The notes under the pieces were generated by a model, which saw only the letters and a program-made list of their open reading frames with translations, did not search any database and was not told the DNA's origin. Shown one piece after another: positions 1-6,463 of a stretch of DNA of 9,033 nucleotides. The translations under genes were made by a program, and so were the position numbers. Every line of letters begins with the position of its first letter. Position 1 is the first letter of the stretch. The stretch is from CAYXVU01 sp964468725 (GTDB lineage: Bacteria > Acidobacteriota > Blastocatellia > UBA7656). The stretch covers positions 1 to 9,033 of the forward strand of contig CAYXVU010000244.1 of the NCBI GenBank assembly GCA_964468725.1, in the 5' to 3' direction.

Positions 1-2262
1 TGGTTGCCGACTACAGGCGCAAGCGTGCAGGCGCACGCGCTTACCGAGCGCACGCTTTCTGGCATCGTTCTTACACGCCAACGCGAATCGGTAGCCGGGG
101 TGACCGTCATCGCGCGCCATCGCTCAGGCGAACAACGCACCCTCAGCGATAGCGAAGGCCGCTTTCACCTGCGCGTGCCGGATGAAGAGGTGACGCTCAT
201 CGTCACGGACAAATCCATCGTTGAGCAAGAGCGCATCCTGGCCGCAGGCGAGCGCGCCGATGGCTTGGAGATCGAAATCGAATATGTGATTCCGAAGATT
301 CACGAAAGCGTAGTCATTGTCGCGTCCCAACTTGAGCCGACGATTGATCGCCGCAACAATGCGCTCTATTCGGGCGCTCTCTTTTCGCGCGACGATCAGG
401 TCTTTCATACTCTCGACGCGGGCATCAATGCGGGGCAGCACGAAGGCGGCGGCAAATCGCTTGAGATTCGCCGATTCGGGTTCAATCTCGATCACGGCGG
501 GGTGAGCGGCGGCTTGAAAGTTTTGGTAGATAACTTCCAACAGAATCAAGGGACGCAGGGACACGGACAGGGCTATCTCGGCCAACTCAAAAGCCTGACG
601 CCGGAGTTGGTGCAAGACGTGGAAATTCTCAATGGCCCATTCAGCGCCGAATACGGTGATTTTTCGGGACTTGGCGTCGTCCATATTCGATTGAAAGAGA
701 GCCTTCCCGATCAACTGACCTTGCGACTGCAAGGCGGTTCGTTCGACACCTTTCGCGGCTTCGTCGCCTACAGCCCGGAACTCGAAAGCGGCAAGGCTTT
801 AATCGCCTATGAAACCTCGCGTACCGACGGGCCGTTTGTGAACCGGCTTGCCTACAAACGCGACAACCTGACCGGCAATTACACGCGCCGATTGGGCGAA
901 GCGCAAACGCTCGGATTCAAACTCAACTTCGGACGCAATGACTTTACCTCGTCCGGCCAGATACCGCTCGATCTGGTGGCCGCCAATCAACTCGACCGCT
1001 TCGGCTTTCTTGACCCGGATAATGGCGGCAGAGTGCGAACCGGAACCGGCGGCGTCTACTATCGCAAAGAGGATGATGCGGGGAGAATCTTCAAACTGGA
1101 CAGCTTCGTAGCGCGTTCGCTCTTCGATCTCTATTCGAATTTTACTTTCTTCCTCAATGATGAGACGCGCGGCGACGAGATTCAGCAACACGATTCGCGT
1201 TTGCAAGAAGGCGTCAACGCGCAATACCTCGCGCCCTACAAACTCTTCGGGCAGGTAGTGGTGTTGACGGCGGGGGCAAATTTTCATGCCAATCAAATCA
1301 ATGTCGGCTTGAATCACTCGGTCGGTCGCGCGCCGGTGAGCGTAGCGACGAAAGCGCAGGCGAATGTGACCAATGTCGCCGGGTATGTGCAGCAAAGTCT
1401 GAGCTTGTTGCACAGCCGTCTTCGCCTCGATGGTGGTCTACGGTATGACTATTTTCGTTTTTCTGTGGATGACAAAGAGATTCCGGCATTTTCCGGCGCG
1501 CAAGGCTCTGCGCGGGTGCAGCCGAAGGCTAATGTCGCGCTGACGCCGTCCTCGCGTTGGCCTTTGACCTTCTACTTCAACTACGGGCGTGGCATCTCCA
1601 GTCAAGACGCGCGTGGCGTTGCGCAGCGACCCGACGGCGAAAAGATTTCAACTACCGATTTCTATCAACTCGGAACCTCACACAATTGCAAACGGGTTTC
1701 AGTGAGCACAGACCTCTTTCTCATTAACCGTTCGAATGAGCAAGTCTATATCCCCGACGATGGCAGCTTCGAATTTCGAGGGCCGAGCCGTTCGCAGGGC
1801 GTTGAAGCGAAGGCTTCCATTAAACTGACGCGCCACCTTGCTTTCAACGGCGGTTTCACAGCCGTCGGCAATGCTTATTTCCGCGACACCCGACCGCGCC
1901 TGTACATTGACAGCGCCCCGCACTTCGTCTCGAACGCAGGGCTGACGCTGGCCGGATGGCGAGGCATTAGCGGTTCGTTGCGCTACCGCCATATCGGCAA
2001 CTATCGGCTGGATGGCGAAGACTCCGGCATCCGTGCTGCCGGACTTGATGTGATAGATGTGAGTTTGAGCAAACGCCTGAATGCCTGGATGAATATCAAT
2101 CTGTCTGTAGACAATGTGACGGACAAACGGTATTTCGAGACGCAAAACGTTTTCGAATCGCGGGTTGCGCCGGGTGCGCCGGTCATCTCACGCATTCACG
2201 CGACGCCCGGCTACCCCATCGGCGTGACCATCGGCCTTACCTTTCACCTTTTCGGCAAATAG
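1..2262 (+). CDS. TonB-dependent outer-membrane receptor (5' end outside window)
   Basis: Predicted outer-membrane beta-barrel for energised uptake of a large or scarce ligand; the substrate cannot be told. Numbering from a TTG at position 4, residues 15-95 look like a carboxypeptidase-regulatory-like beta-sandwich (VAGVTVIA, then DSEGRFHLRVP). Residues about 103-232 form the plug, including the plug-end motif DVEILNGPFSAEYGDFSG (205-222). The rest alternates short hydrophobic and polar strands typical of the 22-strand barrel, with a late SVDNVTDKRYFE segment (701-712, the NLFDKxY-type motif) and a terminal strand ending FHLFGK. The frame is open to the window edge, and the AHA at residues 10-12 looks like a signal-peptidase site whose hydrophobic core is missing. 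The true start therefore probably lies a few codons upstream of position 1, and the TTG is not the real start. No SusD-like partner follows. Family confidence is high; substrate is unknown. Confidence 0.9.
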   Translation, partial: WLPTTGASVQAHALTERTLSGIVLTRQRESVAGVTVIARHRSGEQRTLSDSEGRFHLRVPDEEVTLIVTDKSIVEQERILAAGERADGLEIEIEYVIPKIHESVVIVASQLEPTIDRRNNALYSGALFSRDDQVFHTLDAGINAGQHEGGGKSLEIRRFGFNLDHGGVSGGLKVLVDNFQQNQGTQGHGQGYLGQLKSLTPELVQDVEILNGPFSAEYGDFSGLGVVHIRLKESLPDQLTLRLQGGSFDTFRGFVAYSPELESGKALIAYETSRTDGPFVNRLAYKRDNLTGNYTRRLGEAQTLGFKLNFGRNDFTSSGQIPLDLVAANQLDRFGFLDPDNGGRVRTGTGGVYYRKEDDAGRIFKLDSFVARSLFDLYSNFTFFLNDETRGDEIQQHDSRLQEGVNAQYLAPYKLFGQVVVLTAGANFHANQINVGLNHSVGRAPVSVATKAQANVTNVAGYVQQSLSLLHSRLRLDGGLRYDYFRFSVDDKEIPAFSGAQGSARVQPKANVALTPSSRWPLTFYFNYGRGISSQDARGVAQRPDGEKISTTDFYQLGTSHNCKRVSVSTDLFLINRSNEQVYIPDDGSFEFRGPSRSQGVEAKASIKLTRHLAFNGGFTAVGNAYFRDTRPRLYIDSAPHFVSNAGLTLAGWRGISGSLRYRHIGNYRLDGEDSGIRAAGLDVIDVSLSKRLNAWMNINLSVDNVTDKRYFETQNVFESRVAPGAPVISRIHATPGYPIGVTIGLTFHLFGK

Positions 2263-2321
2263 CGAATCGTTTGCGATCCACCGCTCAGAAGGAATCCTTA
2301 ATCGCCAATCAATCCGAGAGG

Positions 2322-2388
2322 GTTGAGAGGCGGTCTCTGACCGCCACCCCGCGCCCCTGGTAACGGCGGTCAGAGACCGCCTCTCAAC
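2322..2388. repeat. Nested palindrome (REP/BIME-like) between convergent genes
   Basis: Two perfectly complementary 24-base arms (2322-2345 and 2365-2388) flank a 19-base spacer. Each arm is itself nearly palindromic: GGCGGTC-TCT-GACCGCC at 2329-2345 and GGCGGTC-AGA-GACCGCC at 2365-2381, flanked by GTTGAGA and TCTCAAC. The DNA or RNA could fold as one long 24-bp stem or as two 7-bp hairpins. It lies 59 bases after the receptor stop and 110 bases after the peptidase stop (read on the other strand). It could therefore act as a bidirectional transcription barrier or mRNA 3'-end stabiliser. No T-run follows on either strand, so it is not a textbook intrinsic terminator. The architecture is that of REP/BIME elements; that it is dispersed in the genome is inference. 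Confidence 0.75.
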
Positions 2389-2498
2389 GGAGGTTGCTTA
2401 TATTGTTAGGCAATTCCGTATCGGAAGCCATCCGGCACACGCTGCATAGCGACACGAAGAGGATGGGCAATTCAATATGCGATGATGACTTTCACTGG

Positions 2499-3965
2499 TC
2501 ATGGTTGTTTCGGCAGCGGTTCGCTCAGACTAGCCAGCGCATAAGCCAGCACGGTGAGTACCGCTGCATTTTGTGCCAAGGCGAGCGGATTAACTTTATC
2601 TAAGGTGTCCGCTTCGGTGTGGTGATAATGAAAATAGGTGCGCGTGTCATTGAGCGGAGAGAACCCCGGCACGCCTTGATTCTCCAACGGCGAGATGTCC
2701 GCGCCGACCGGGCTGGTAACGAAATTGATCAAGCCCGCGCCTTGACGATTTAAGACGGCAGCGATAGGCGCGAGCACCGGCTGCGCTGTTTGCGAGACGT
2801 GTGCTTGAAAACCGAGCGGATGACCCGCCCCTAAATCCATTTCGATGGCGGCGAAATGATTGCCGATCTGTGCAGCCTGATTCTGCGCATAGGTCAAGCC
2901 GCCGCGCAATCCGTTCTCTTCATTCATCCAGGCGATGATGCGAATCGTGCGTTTCGGTTTGAGCCCCAGTTGCTTGATGACCTGTGCGACCTGCATGGCT
3001 GCGCCAACGCCAACCGCATCATCAAGTGCACCCGTTCCCACATCCCATGAATCGAGATGGCCAGAGACGATGACGATCTGTTCGGGCTGCTCGCTGCCTT
3101 TGATGTCAGCGATGACGTTATGGCTTTCAGCATCGGCGAGCGTTTGCGGCGTGAGTTTGAGCCGCAGTCTGACTTTACCGCGCACCGCCAGATAGGCGAT
3201 CAACTCGGCATCTTCAGCCGCAACGGCGGCTGCCGGAATGCGCGGCGCATTGTCCGCATAGCGCAGCGCGCCGGTGTGCGGCAGGCGAAAGTCCGCGCTG
3301 CCGACAGAACGAATTAATGCCGCCGTCGCGCCCAAACGGGCAGCCGCGCTCGCGCCCGCGCCGCGATAGGCGACCGCTTGTCCATATGCGTCGCCTGCAT
3401 AGCCTTGCTCCGCCATCTGCTTGTCGTATTTGACATTGAAGAGGACGACCTTGCCCGCCACTTTGTCGCGTCCGAGCGCAGCAAGTTGCTCGAAATTTTC
3501 GACGACGATCACTTCAGCCGTCACCCCATCCGGCGAGGTAGCAATGCTGCCGCCCAACGTTTTGAGCGCCAACTTCTGCACCGTGCCGGGGGCTTGCCCA
3601 AAGTATTCAACCAATTCGGCCTGTTCTTCGCCGCGTATCCAACGCGGAACCATAACCTTTTCCAGATGAACATCGAGGCCGAGCTTTCGCAACTCTTCGG
3701 CCACATGGCGAACCGCGTGTTCGGCCTGTGCGGAACCGCTCAACCGGTGGCCGATGCTGTTGCATAGATGCGCGACTTGCCGGTAGGCGTAATCGCTGGC
3801 GAGTGCTGCCTCTTGCAACCGCTTCATCTCATCCAGTTGTTGCGGCGAATAGACCGGCTTAGTCGCAGGTTGCTGAGCTTGCGATGGCAACGGCGCGCAG
3901 GTCATCACCAGAGAGAGAAGCAGGGCAAAAATTTCGGAGCGCAAAGAAGGTTGGTACATCCGCAT
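2499..3965 (-). CDS. Secreted M28-family metallopeptidase, carboxypeptidase Q-like
   Basis: Predicted exported di-zinc aminopeptidase/carboxypeptidase of 488 residues that would trim peptides outside the cytoplasm. Residues 1-30 are a signal peptide (hydrophobic core about 12-22, likely cleavage after SQA at 28-30). A protease-associated (PA) insert spans about 145-265. The M28 catalytic domain carries the expected metal and catalytic set: H303 and D305 (SGHLDSWD), bridging D315 (GALDDAVG), catalytic E349 and ligand E350 (NEENG), D377 (EMDLGAG) and H449 (YHHTEADT). All are intact, so the enzyme should be active. Length and domain order match the plasma glutamate carboxypeptidase/CPQ group. 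A second ATG two codons downstream (3957-3959) is an alternative start. No Shine-Dalgarno sequence precedes either ATG, but a -10 box ends 8 bases upstream, suggesting a leaderless message. The natural substrate is not evident. Confidence 0.93.
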   Translation of the reverse strand: MRMYQPSLRSEIFALLLSLVMTCAPLPSQAQQPATKPVYSPQQLDEMKRLQEAALASDYAYRQVAHLCNSIGHRLSGSAQAEHAVRHVAEELRKLGLDVHLEKVMVPRWIRGEEQAELVEYFGQAPGTVQKLALKTLGGSIATSPDGVTAEVIVVENFEQLAALGRDKVAGKVVLFNVKYDKQMAEQGYAGDAYGQAVAYRGAGASAAARLGATAALIRSVGSADFRLPHTGALRYADNAPRIPAAAVAAEDAELIAYLAVRGKVRLRLKLTPQTLADAESHNVIADIKGSEQPEQIVIVSGHLDSWDVGTGALDDAVGVGAAMQVAQVIKQLGLKPKRTIRIIAWMNEENGLRGGLTYAQNQAAQIGNHFAAIEMDLGAGHPLGFQAHVSQTAQPVLAPIAAVLNRQGAGLINFVTSPVGADISPLENQGVPGFSPLNDTRTYFHYHHTEADTLDKVNPLALAQNAAVLTVLAYALASLSEPLPKQP

Positions 3966-3973
3966 GGCGACGT

Positions 3974-4003
3974 ATTATATTCAAGCCTTCGTGAATCAAA
4001 CAA
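3974..4003 (-). promoter_or_regulatory. Sigma-70-type promoter for the M28 peptidase, likely leaderless
   Basis: Read on the minus strand, a consensus TATAAT occupies 3979-3974, with TTGTTT (4003-3998) 18 bases upstream as a partial -35. Normal initiation 6-8 bases past the -10 falls at about 3968-3966, at or just before the ATG at 3965. There is no room for a ribosome-binding site and none is seen. The -10 match is perfect; the -35 is weak. Confidence 0.55.
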
Positions 4004-4017
4004 ACCCAGTTGCTCGA

Positions 4018-4031
4018 TTGGGTATTCCCAA
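4018..4031. promoter_or_regulatory. Small dyad in the divergent intergenic region
   Basis: TTGGG-TATT-CCCAA is a 5-bp inverted repeat with a 4-base centre. It lies just upstream of the proposed -35 of the M28 gene, between it and the CoA-transferase start. It could be an operator, but an arm this short can arise by chance. Confidence 0.2.
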
Positions 4032-4052
4032 CATTGCGAGGACGAGCGATAG

Positions 4053-4066
4053 GCGATGCGCATCGC
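4053..4066. promoter_or_regulatory. 14-bp perfect palindrome upstream of the CoA-transferase
   Basis: GCGATGCGCATCGC is a perfect 14-bp palindrome ending 30 bases before the CoA-transferase ATG. It lies in the 131-bp gap between two divergent genes. Its place and symmetry fit a dimeric repressor site acting on the CoA-transferase transcript, but no regulator gene is present nearby and no clear promoter for the plus-strand gene was found around it. Confidence 0.3.
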
Positions 4067-4096
4067 TGACTGAACTCTGAATACAGGTGCTCAACC

Positions 4097-5311
4097 ATGT
4101 CATCAACAGAACAACTGAAGACGCGCCCGCTGGAAGGCGTGACAATTTTAGAGATGGGACAACTGCTGGCCGGACCCTTTGCCGGAGCCTTGATGGGTTG
4201 GTTCGGCGCGGAAGTTATCAAGGTCGAGCCGCCCGTCGTCGGCGATCCGATTCGCACCTGGCGCAAGCTGCACAACGGCACATCGTTGTGGTGGTACTCG
4301 CTGGCGCGCAACAAAAAGAGCATCACGCTCGATCTGCGCTTGCCGCAAGCGCGCGAGCTTGCACGGCAACTAATCGGTCAGGTTGACGCGGTGATCGAGA
4401 ACTTCAAACCGGGCACTTTGGAAAGATGGGGACTCGGTTACGAAGACCTGCGCGCCATCAATCCGCGACTCATCATGGTTCGCATTTCAGGGTTCGGACA
4501 GAGCGGGCCGAATCGCCACAAACCGGGTTACGCTTCGGTGTGCGAAGGCTTCGGCGGCTTGCGCTATATCAACGGCTTTCCCGACCGCGCACCGGCGCGT
4601 GCCAACCTCAGCCTCGGCGATTCCCTGACCGGCGTGCATGCAGTGTTGGGATTGTTGACCGCGCTCTATCACCGCGATGTCAACGGCGGCACAGGGCAGA
4701 TGGTGGATGTGGCGATTTACGAGTCGGTATTCAACTTGATGGAGAGCATGGTTAGCGAATTCGATATGTACGGCGTGGTGCGCGAACGGCAAGGAACGAA
4801 GTTGACCGGCATCGTGCCTTCGAATACCTACGAATGCAGAGATGGCAAGCACATCATCATCGGCGCAAACGGTGATAACCTCTTCAAACGGTTGATGCGC
4901 GCCATCGGGCGCGACGATATGGCTGACGATGCCCGCTTGGCCGATAACGCAGGACGCGTCGCTCACGAAGAGGAAGTGGACGGCGCGATTCGTGCGTGGG
5001 CGCGCGAGCAGACTTATGAAAAAGCTATAGCGGTGGTCGAAGCGGCAGGGGTTCCGATTGGGCCGATTTACAGCATCGCCGATATTCTACGCGACCCGCA
5101 CTACATCGCGCGCGGCATGTTTGAAGAGGCGAGGCTGCCCGATGGCGAGCAAGTAAAGATTCCGACCTTCGCGCCGAAGTTGAGCGCAACGCCGGGCGCG
5201 ACTGAATGGATCGGTCCCGCGTTGGGCGCGCACAACAAAGAGGTCTATTGCGACCGGCTCGGTTTGAGCGAAGCAGAGCTTGCGGCATTGCAAGACGCCG
5301 GTGTGGTATGA
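4097..5311 (+). CDS. Class III (CaiB/BaiF-type) CoA-transferase
   Basis: Cytoplasmic enzyme of 404 residues, the usual length for the family. It is predicted to move CoA between carboxylic acids through an aspartyl-CoA anhydride intermediate. Family hallmarks in order are GQLLAGPFAGALMGWFGAEVIKVE (21-44, CoA-binding Rossmann-like start), RNKKSITLDL (71-80), AVIENFKPG (98-106), SGFGQSGP (131-138), the catalytic Asp D175 in LGDSLTG (173-179), GGTGQMVDVAIYES (197-210), and a C-terminal GVPIGPIYSIADILRDPHY (318-336). The start ATG has AGGTG at 4085-4089, spaced 7 bases away. No acyl-CoA dehydrogenase, lyase or decarboxylase gene adjoins it, so the acyl donor and acceptor cannot be named; formyl, succinyl, carnitine and citramalate transferases all share these motifs. 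It transcribes away from the M28 gene and toward the minus-strand pair; the 33-bp junction at 5312-5344 shows no clear terminator hairpin. Confidence 0.92.
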   Translation: MSSTEQLKTRPLEGVTILEMGQLLAGPFAGALMGWFGAEVIKVEPPVVGDPIRTWRKLHNGTSLWWYSLARNKKSITLDLRLPQARELARQLIGQVDAVIENFKPGTLERWGLGYEDLRAINPRLIMVRISGFGQSGPNRHKPGYASVCEGFGGLRYINGFPDRAPARANLSLGDSLTGVHAVLGLLTALYHRDVNGGTGQMVDVAIYESVFNLMESMVSEFDMYGVVRERQGTKLTGIVPSNTYECRDGKHIIIGANGDNLFKRLMRAIGRDDMADDARLADNAGRVAHEEEVDGAIRAWAREQTYEKAIAVVEAAGVPIGPIYSIADILRDPHYIARGMFEEARLPDGEQVKIPTFAPKLSATPGATEWIGPALGAHNKEVYCDRLGLSEAELAALQDAGVV

Positions 5312-5344
5312 GGGCGAGGTCGCGTTGGGTAGCGAGAGAAAGGG

Positions 5345-5632
5345 CTAATCAATTTCGGCGATGAGGTCGGTGGTCGGTCGCACCTTGAGCGAATAGATGG
5401 CATTGATCCAGTACCGATGAAAGTTCATATGCTCGGCCAATTCGCCGGTAACCGGCGGCTGCGGAATAATCCACCAGTATCGTTTTTCCAGATAGGTTCC
5501 GCCAACCGGTTGGCCCGTCTCCGAAGTGAACGTAATCTCCCAAAACGCTGGCATGCCGGTTCCGAAATTCGAAATCAAGGTTGTCCATTGTTCTTTTGGA
5601 CACTCAATCTTTTTGGTTCCCCACATGCCCAT
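5345..5632 (-). CDS. Trp-rich 95-residue protein of unknown function
   Basis: I do not recognise this family. It is a small, soluble-looking protein with no signal peptide or membrane segment. It holds six tryptophans (W4, W16, W31, W53, W54, W75), one cysteine (C11) and many aromatics, including the YWWIIPQPP patch at 52-60. That composition fits a compact beta or ligand-binding fold rather than a chance frame. It starts 38 bases after the stop of the zinc-ribbon gene on the same strand and is probably co-transcribed with it. An AAGGAG (plus coordinates 5648-5653) lies 15 bases from the ATG, unusually far. An in-frame TGA lies just upstream of that AAGGAG and no other start codon intervenes, so the ATG at 5632 or the one at 5626 must be used. 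An overlapping alternative frame at 5349-5603 looks less protein-like and was left out. Confidence 0.65.
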   Translation of the reverse strand: MGMWGTKKIECPKEQWTTLISNFGTGMPAFWEITFTSETGQPVGGTYLEKRYWWIIPQPPVTGELAEHMNFHRYWINAIYSLKVRPTTDLIAEID

Positions 5633-5670
5633 AAGCCGTCTCGTTGACTCCTTTCAAAGGATCGCCGCCC

Positions 5671-6135
5671 TCAGTCGGCTTGGCATTCGCTGATGACCGT
5701 CTCAAGCGCGCGCGTCGTGTGTTCGGTGACACTCGCTTGCGGTTCAGGCAGAGCGCGAGCGGGCGCGTCGCCGAGTTCATTGGTGACGACGCCCTTTGGT
5801 TGCGCAGGGGCGCTCCGCTCTTTTGCGCCGCGCCGAAAACGCAACACCATCCAGATCAATACGCCTTCAGCCCCGATGAGCAGTAAGAAACCGAGCAGGG
5901 AGATGAGCAGAATGAGTTCGTTGTCGAAGCCGAGCACATCTTTCAACACGGCCATCAGACCAATCATCATCGCCAGCCCGCCGACCGCCACGACGACTAG
6001 CCCCCACACCAGTGATTCGGGGAAGGTCGGCGATAACTTGGTCAGATCGCGGTCAGTGGCATTCATTTCTGCGCCACAGCCTTTACAATAGATGCTGCCG
6101 GGTTTTACTGCCGCCCCGCACGAAGAACAATACAT
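5671..6135 (-). CDS. Zinc-ribbon membrane protein with two transmembrane segments
   Basis: The 154-residue protein opens with a zinc-ribbon knuckle, CSSC at 3-6 and CKGC at 17-20, so C3, C6, C17 and C20 should bind one zinc ion. A linker leads to two hydrophobic helices (about 42-64 and 74-98) joined by a short charged loop (KDVLGFDNE, 65-73). The membrane part is followed by RFRRG (99-103) and a low-complexity tail of about 50 residues rich in Ala, Pro and Glu. By the positive-inside rule the ribbon and tail both face the cytoplasm. The start is firm: GGAGG (plus coordinates 6144-6148) is spaced 8 bases from the ATG. Small zinc-ribbon/transmembrane proteins are common and mostly uncharacterised, so no role is assigned. 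It heads a two-gene unit with the Trp-rich protein. Confidence 0.85.
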   Translation of the reverse strand: MYCSSCGAAVKPGSIYCKGCGAEMNATDRDLTKLSPTFPESLVWGLVVVAVGGLAMMIGLMAVLKDVLGFDNELILLISLLGFLLLIGAEGVLIWMVLRFRRGAKERSAPAQPKGVVTNELGDAPARALPEPQASVTEHTTRALETVISECQAD

Positions 6136-6158
6136 TTAACTTTCCTCCGCGAAGTTTT

Positions 6159-6187
6159 ACGATACGACAACCTTCCACGTTCAGCAA
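6159..6187 (-). promoter_or_regulatory. Candidate promoter of the zinc-ribbon gene pair
   Basis: On the minus strand TTGCTG (6187-6182) and TATCGT (6164-6159) are separated by 17 bases, the best spacing for a sigma-70 promoter, though each box is only a partial match. It would give a leader of about 15-18 bases containing the GGAGG. Confidence 0.3.
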
Positions 6188-6418
6188 CAAAGCATATTGA
6201 TGAAGCCGTACTCAGCGAAGCCGACGCAATGATCGGCGTGTCGGGAGGCGCTATCAAGTCTTGTATGATGAGAGCAAACTTTCTGTTTCCGGTGTCGGGC
6301 AAGTTATCAAGTTGACGCTCTACGCGCGAAATCTAGCCCTCGATGCTCGTAATTGTTTTCAACAGGAATCGCTGCGGCATTGGAAATATACCATCTGAGA
6401 AGCGGGCTACGATTCACC

Positions 6419-6440
6419 GTTCAAGATCGCTCTCTTGAAC
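6419..6440. promoter_or_regulatory. 8-bp dyad upstream of the metalloprotease-like gene
   Basis: GTTCAAGA (6419-6426) and TCTTGAAC (6433-6440) are perfect inverted repeats around a 6-base centre. The dyad ends 23 bases before the first of three ATGs. At 22 bp in total it has the size of a helix-turn-helix operator; in RNA it would form a hairpin upstream of the ribosome-binding region. Confidence 0.4.
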
Positions 6441-6463
6441 CTGGACTCGGTAGGCAAACGGAT

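Larger units (their letters stand above)
6136..6463. other. 328-bp intergenic stretch between divergent genes
   Basis: This separates the zinc-ribbon gene (minus strand) from the metalloprotease-like gene (plus strand). It holds the candidate minus-strand promoter (6159-6187), an 8-base direct repeat TATCAAGT (6252-6259 and 6305-6312), and an 8-bp dyad close to the plus-strand start (6419-6440). One plus-strand frame runs open without an ATG start to a stop at about 6314 and contains a coding-like stretch. I see no convincing gene, RNA or mobile element here. The metalloprotease frame can be read back to a TTG at 6353, but the extra 37 residues precede the signal peptide and look non-coding. 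Confidence 0.5.

Noticed and set aside
124..1413. Long minus-strand open frames (about 200 residues) inside the receptor gene
   Set aside because: They mirror the codon structure of the receptor on the opposite strand; their products have no recognisable domains and no start signals.
2394..2603. 69-residue plus-strand reading frame after the nested palindrome
   Set aside because: It overlaps the 3' end of the M28 gene by about 100 bases on the opposite strand, has no ribosome-binding site and shows no protein-like pattern.
2499..3965. M28 protein as a lipoprotein (Cys23 near the signal core)
   Set aside because: The residues before Cys23 (V-M-T) do not fit a lipobox, while SQA at 28-30 is a good signal peptidase I site.
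6105..6302. 65-residue minus-strand frame upstream of the zinc-ribbon gene
   Set aside because: It overlaps the well-supported start and ribosome-binding site of the zinc-ribbon gene in another frame, and its composition is not protein-like.
6353..6463. N-terminal extension of the metalloprotease-like protein back to a TTG
   Set aside because: A signal peptide begins at the ATGs from 6464, so the extra 37 residues would bury it; the dyad at 6419-6440 also falls in this stretch.
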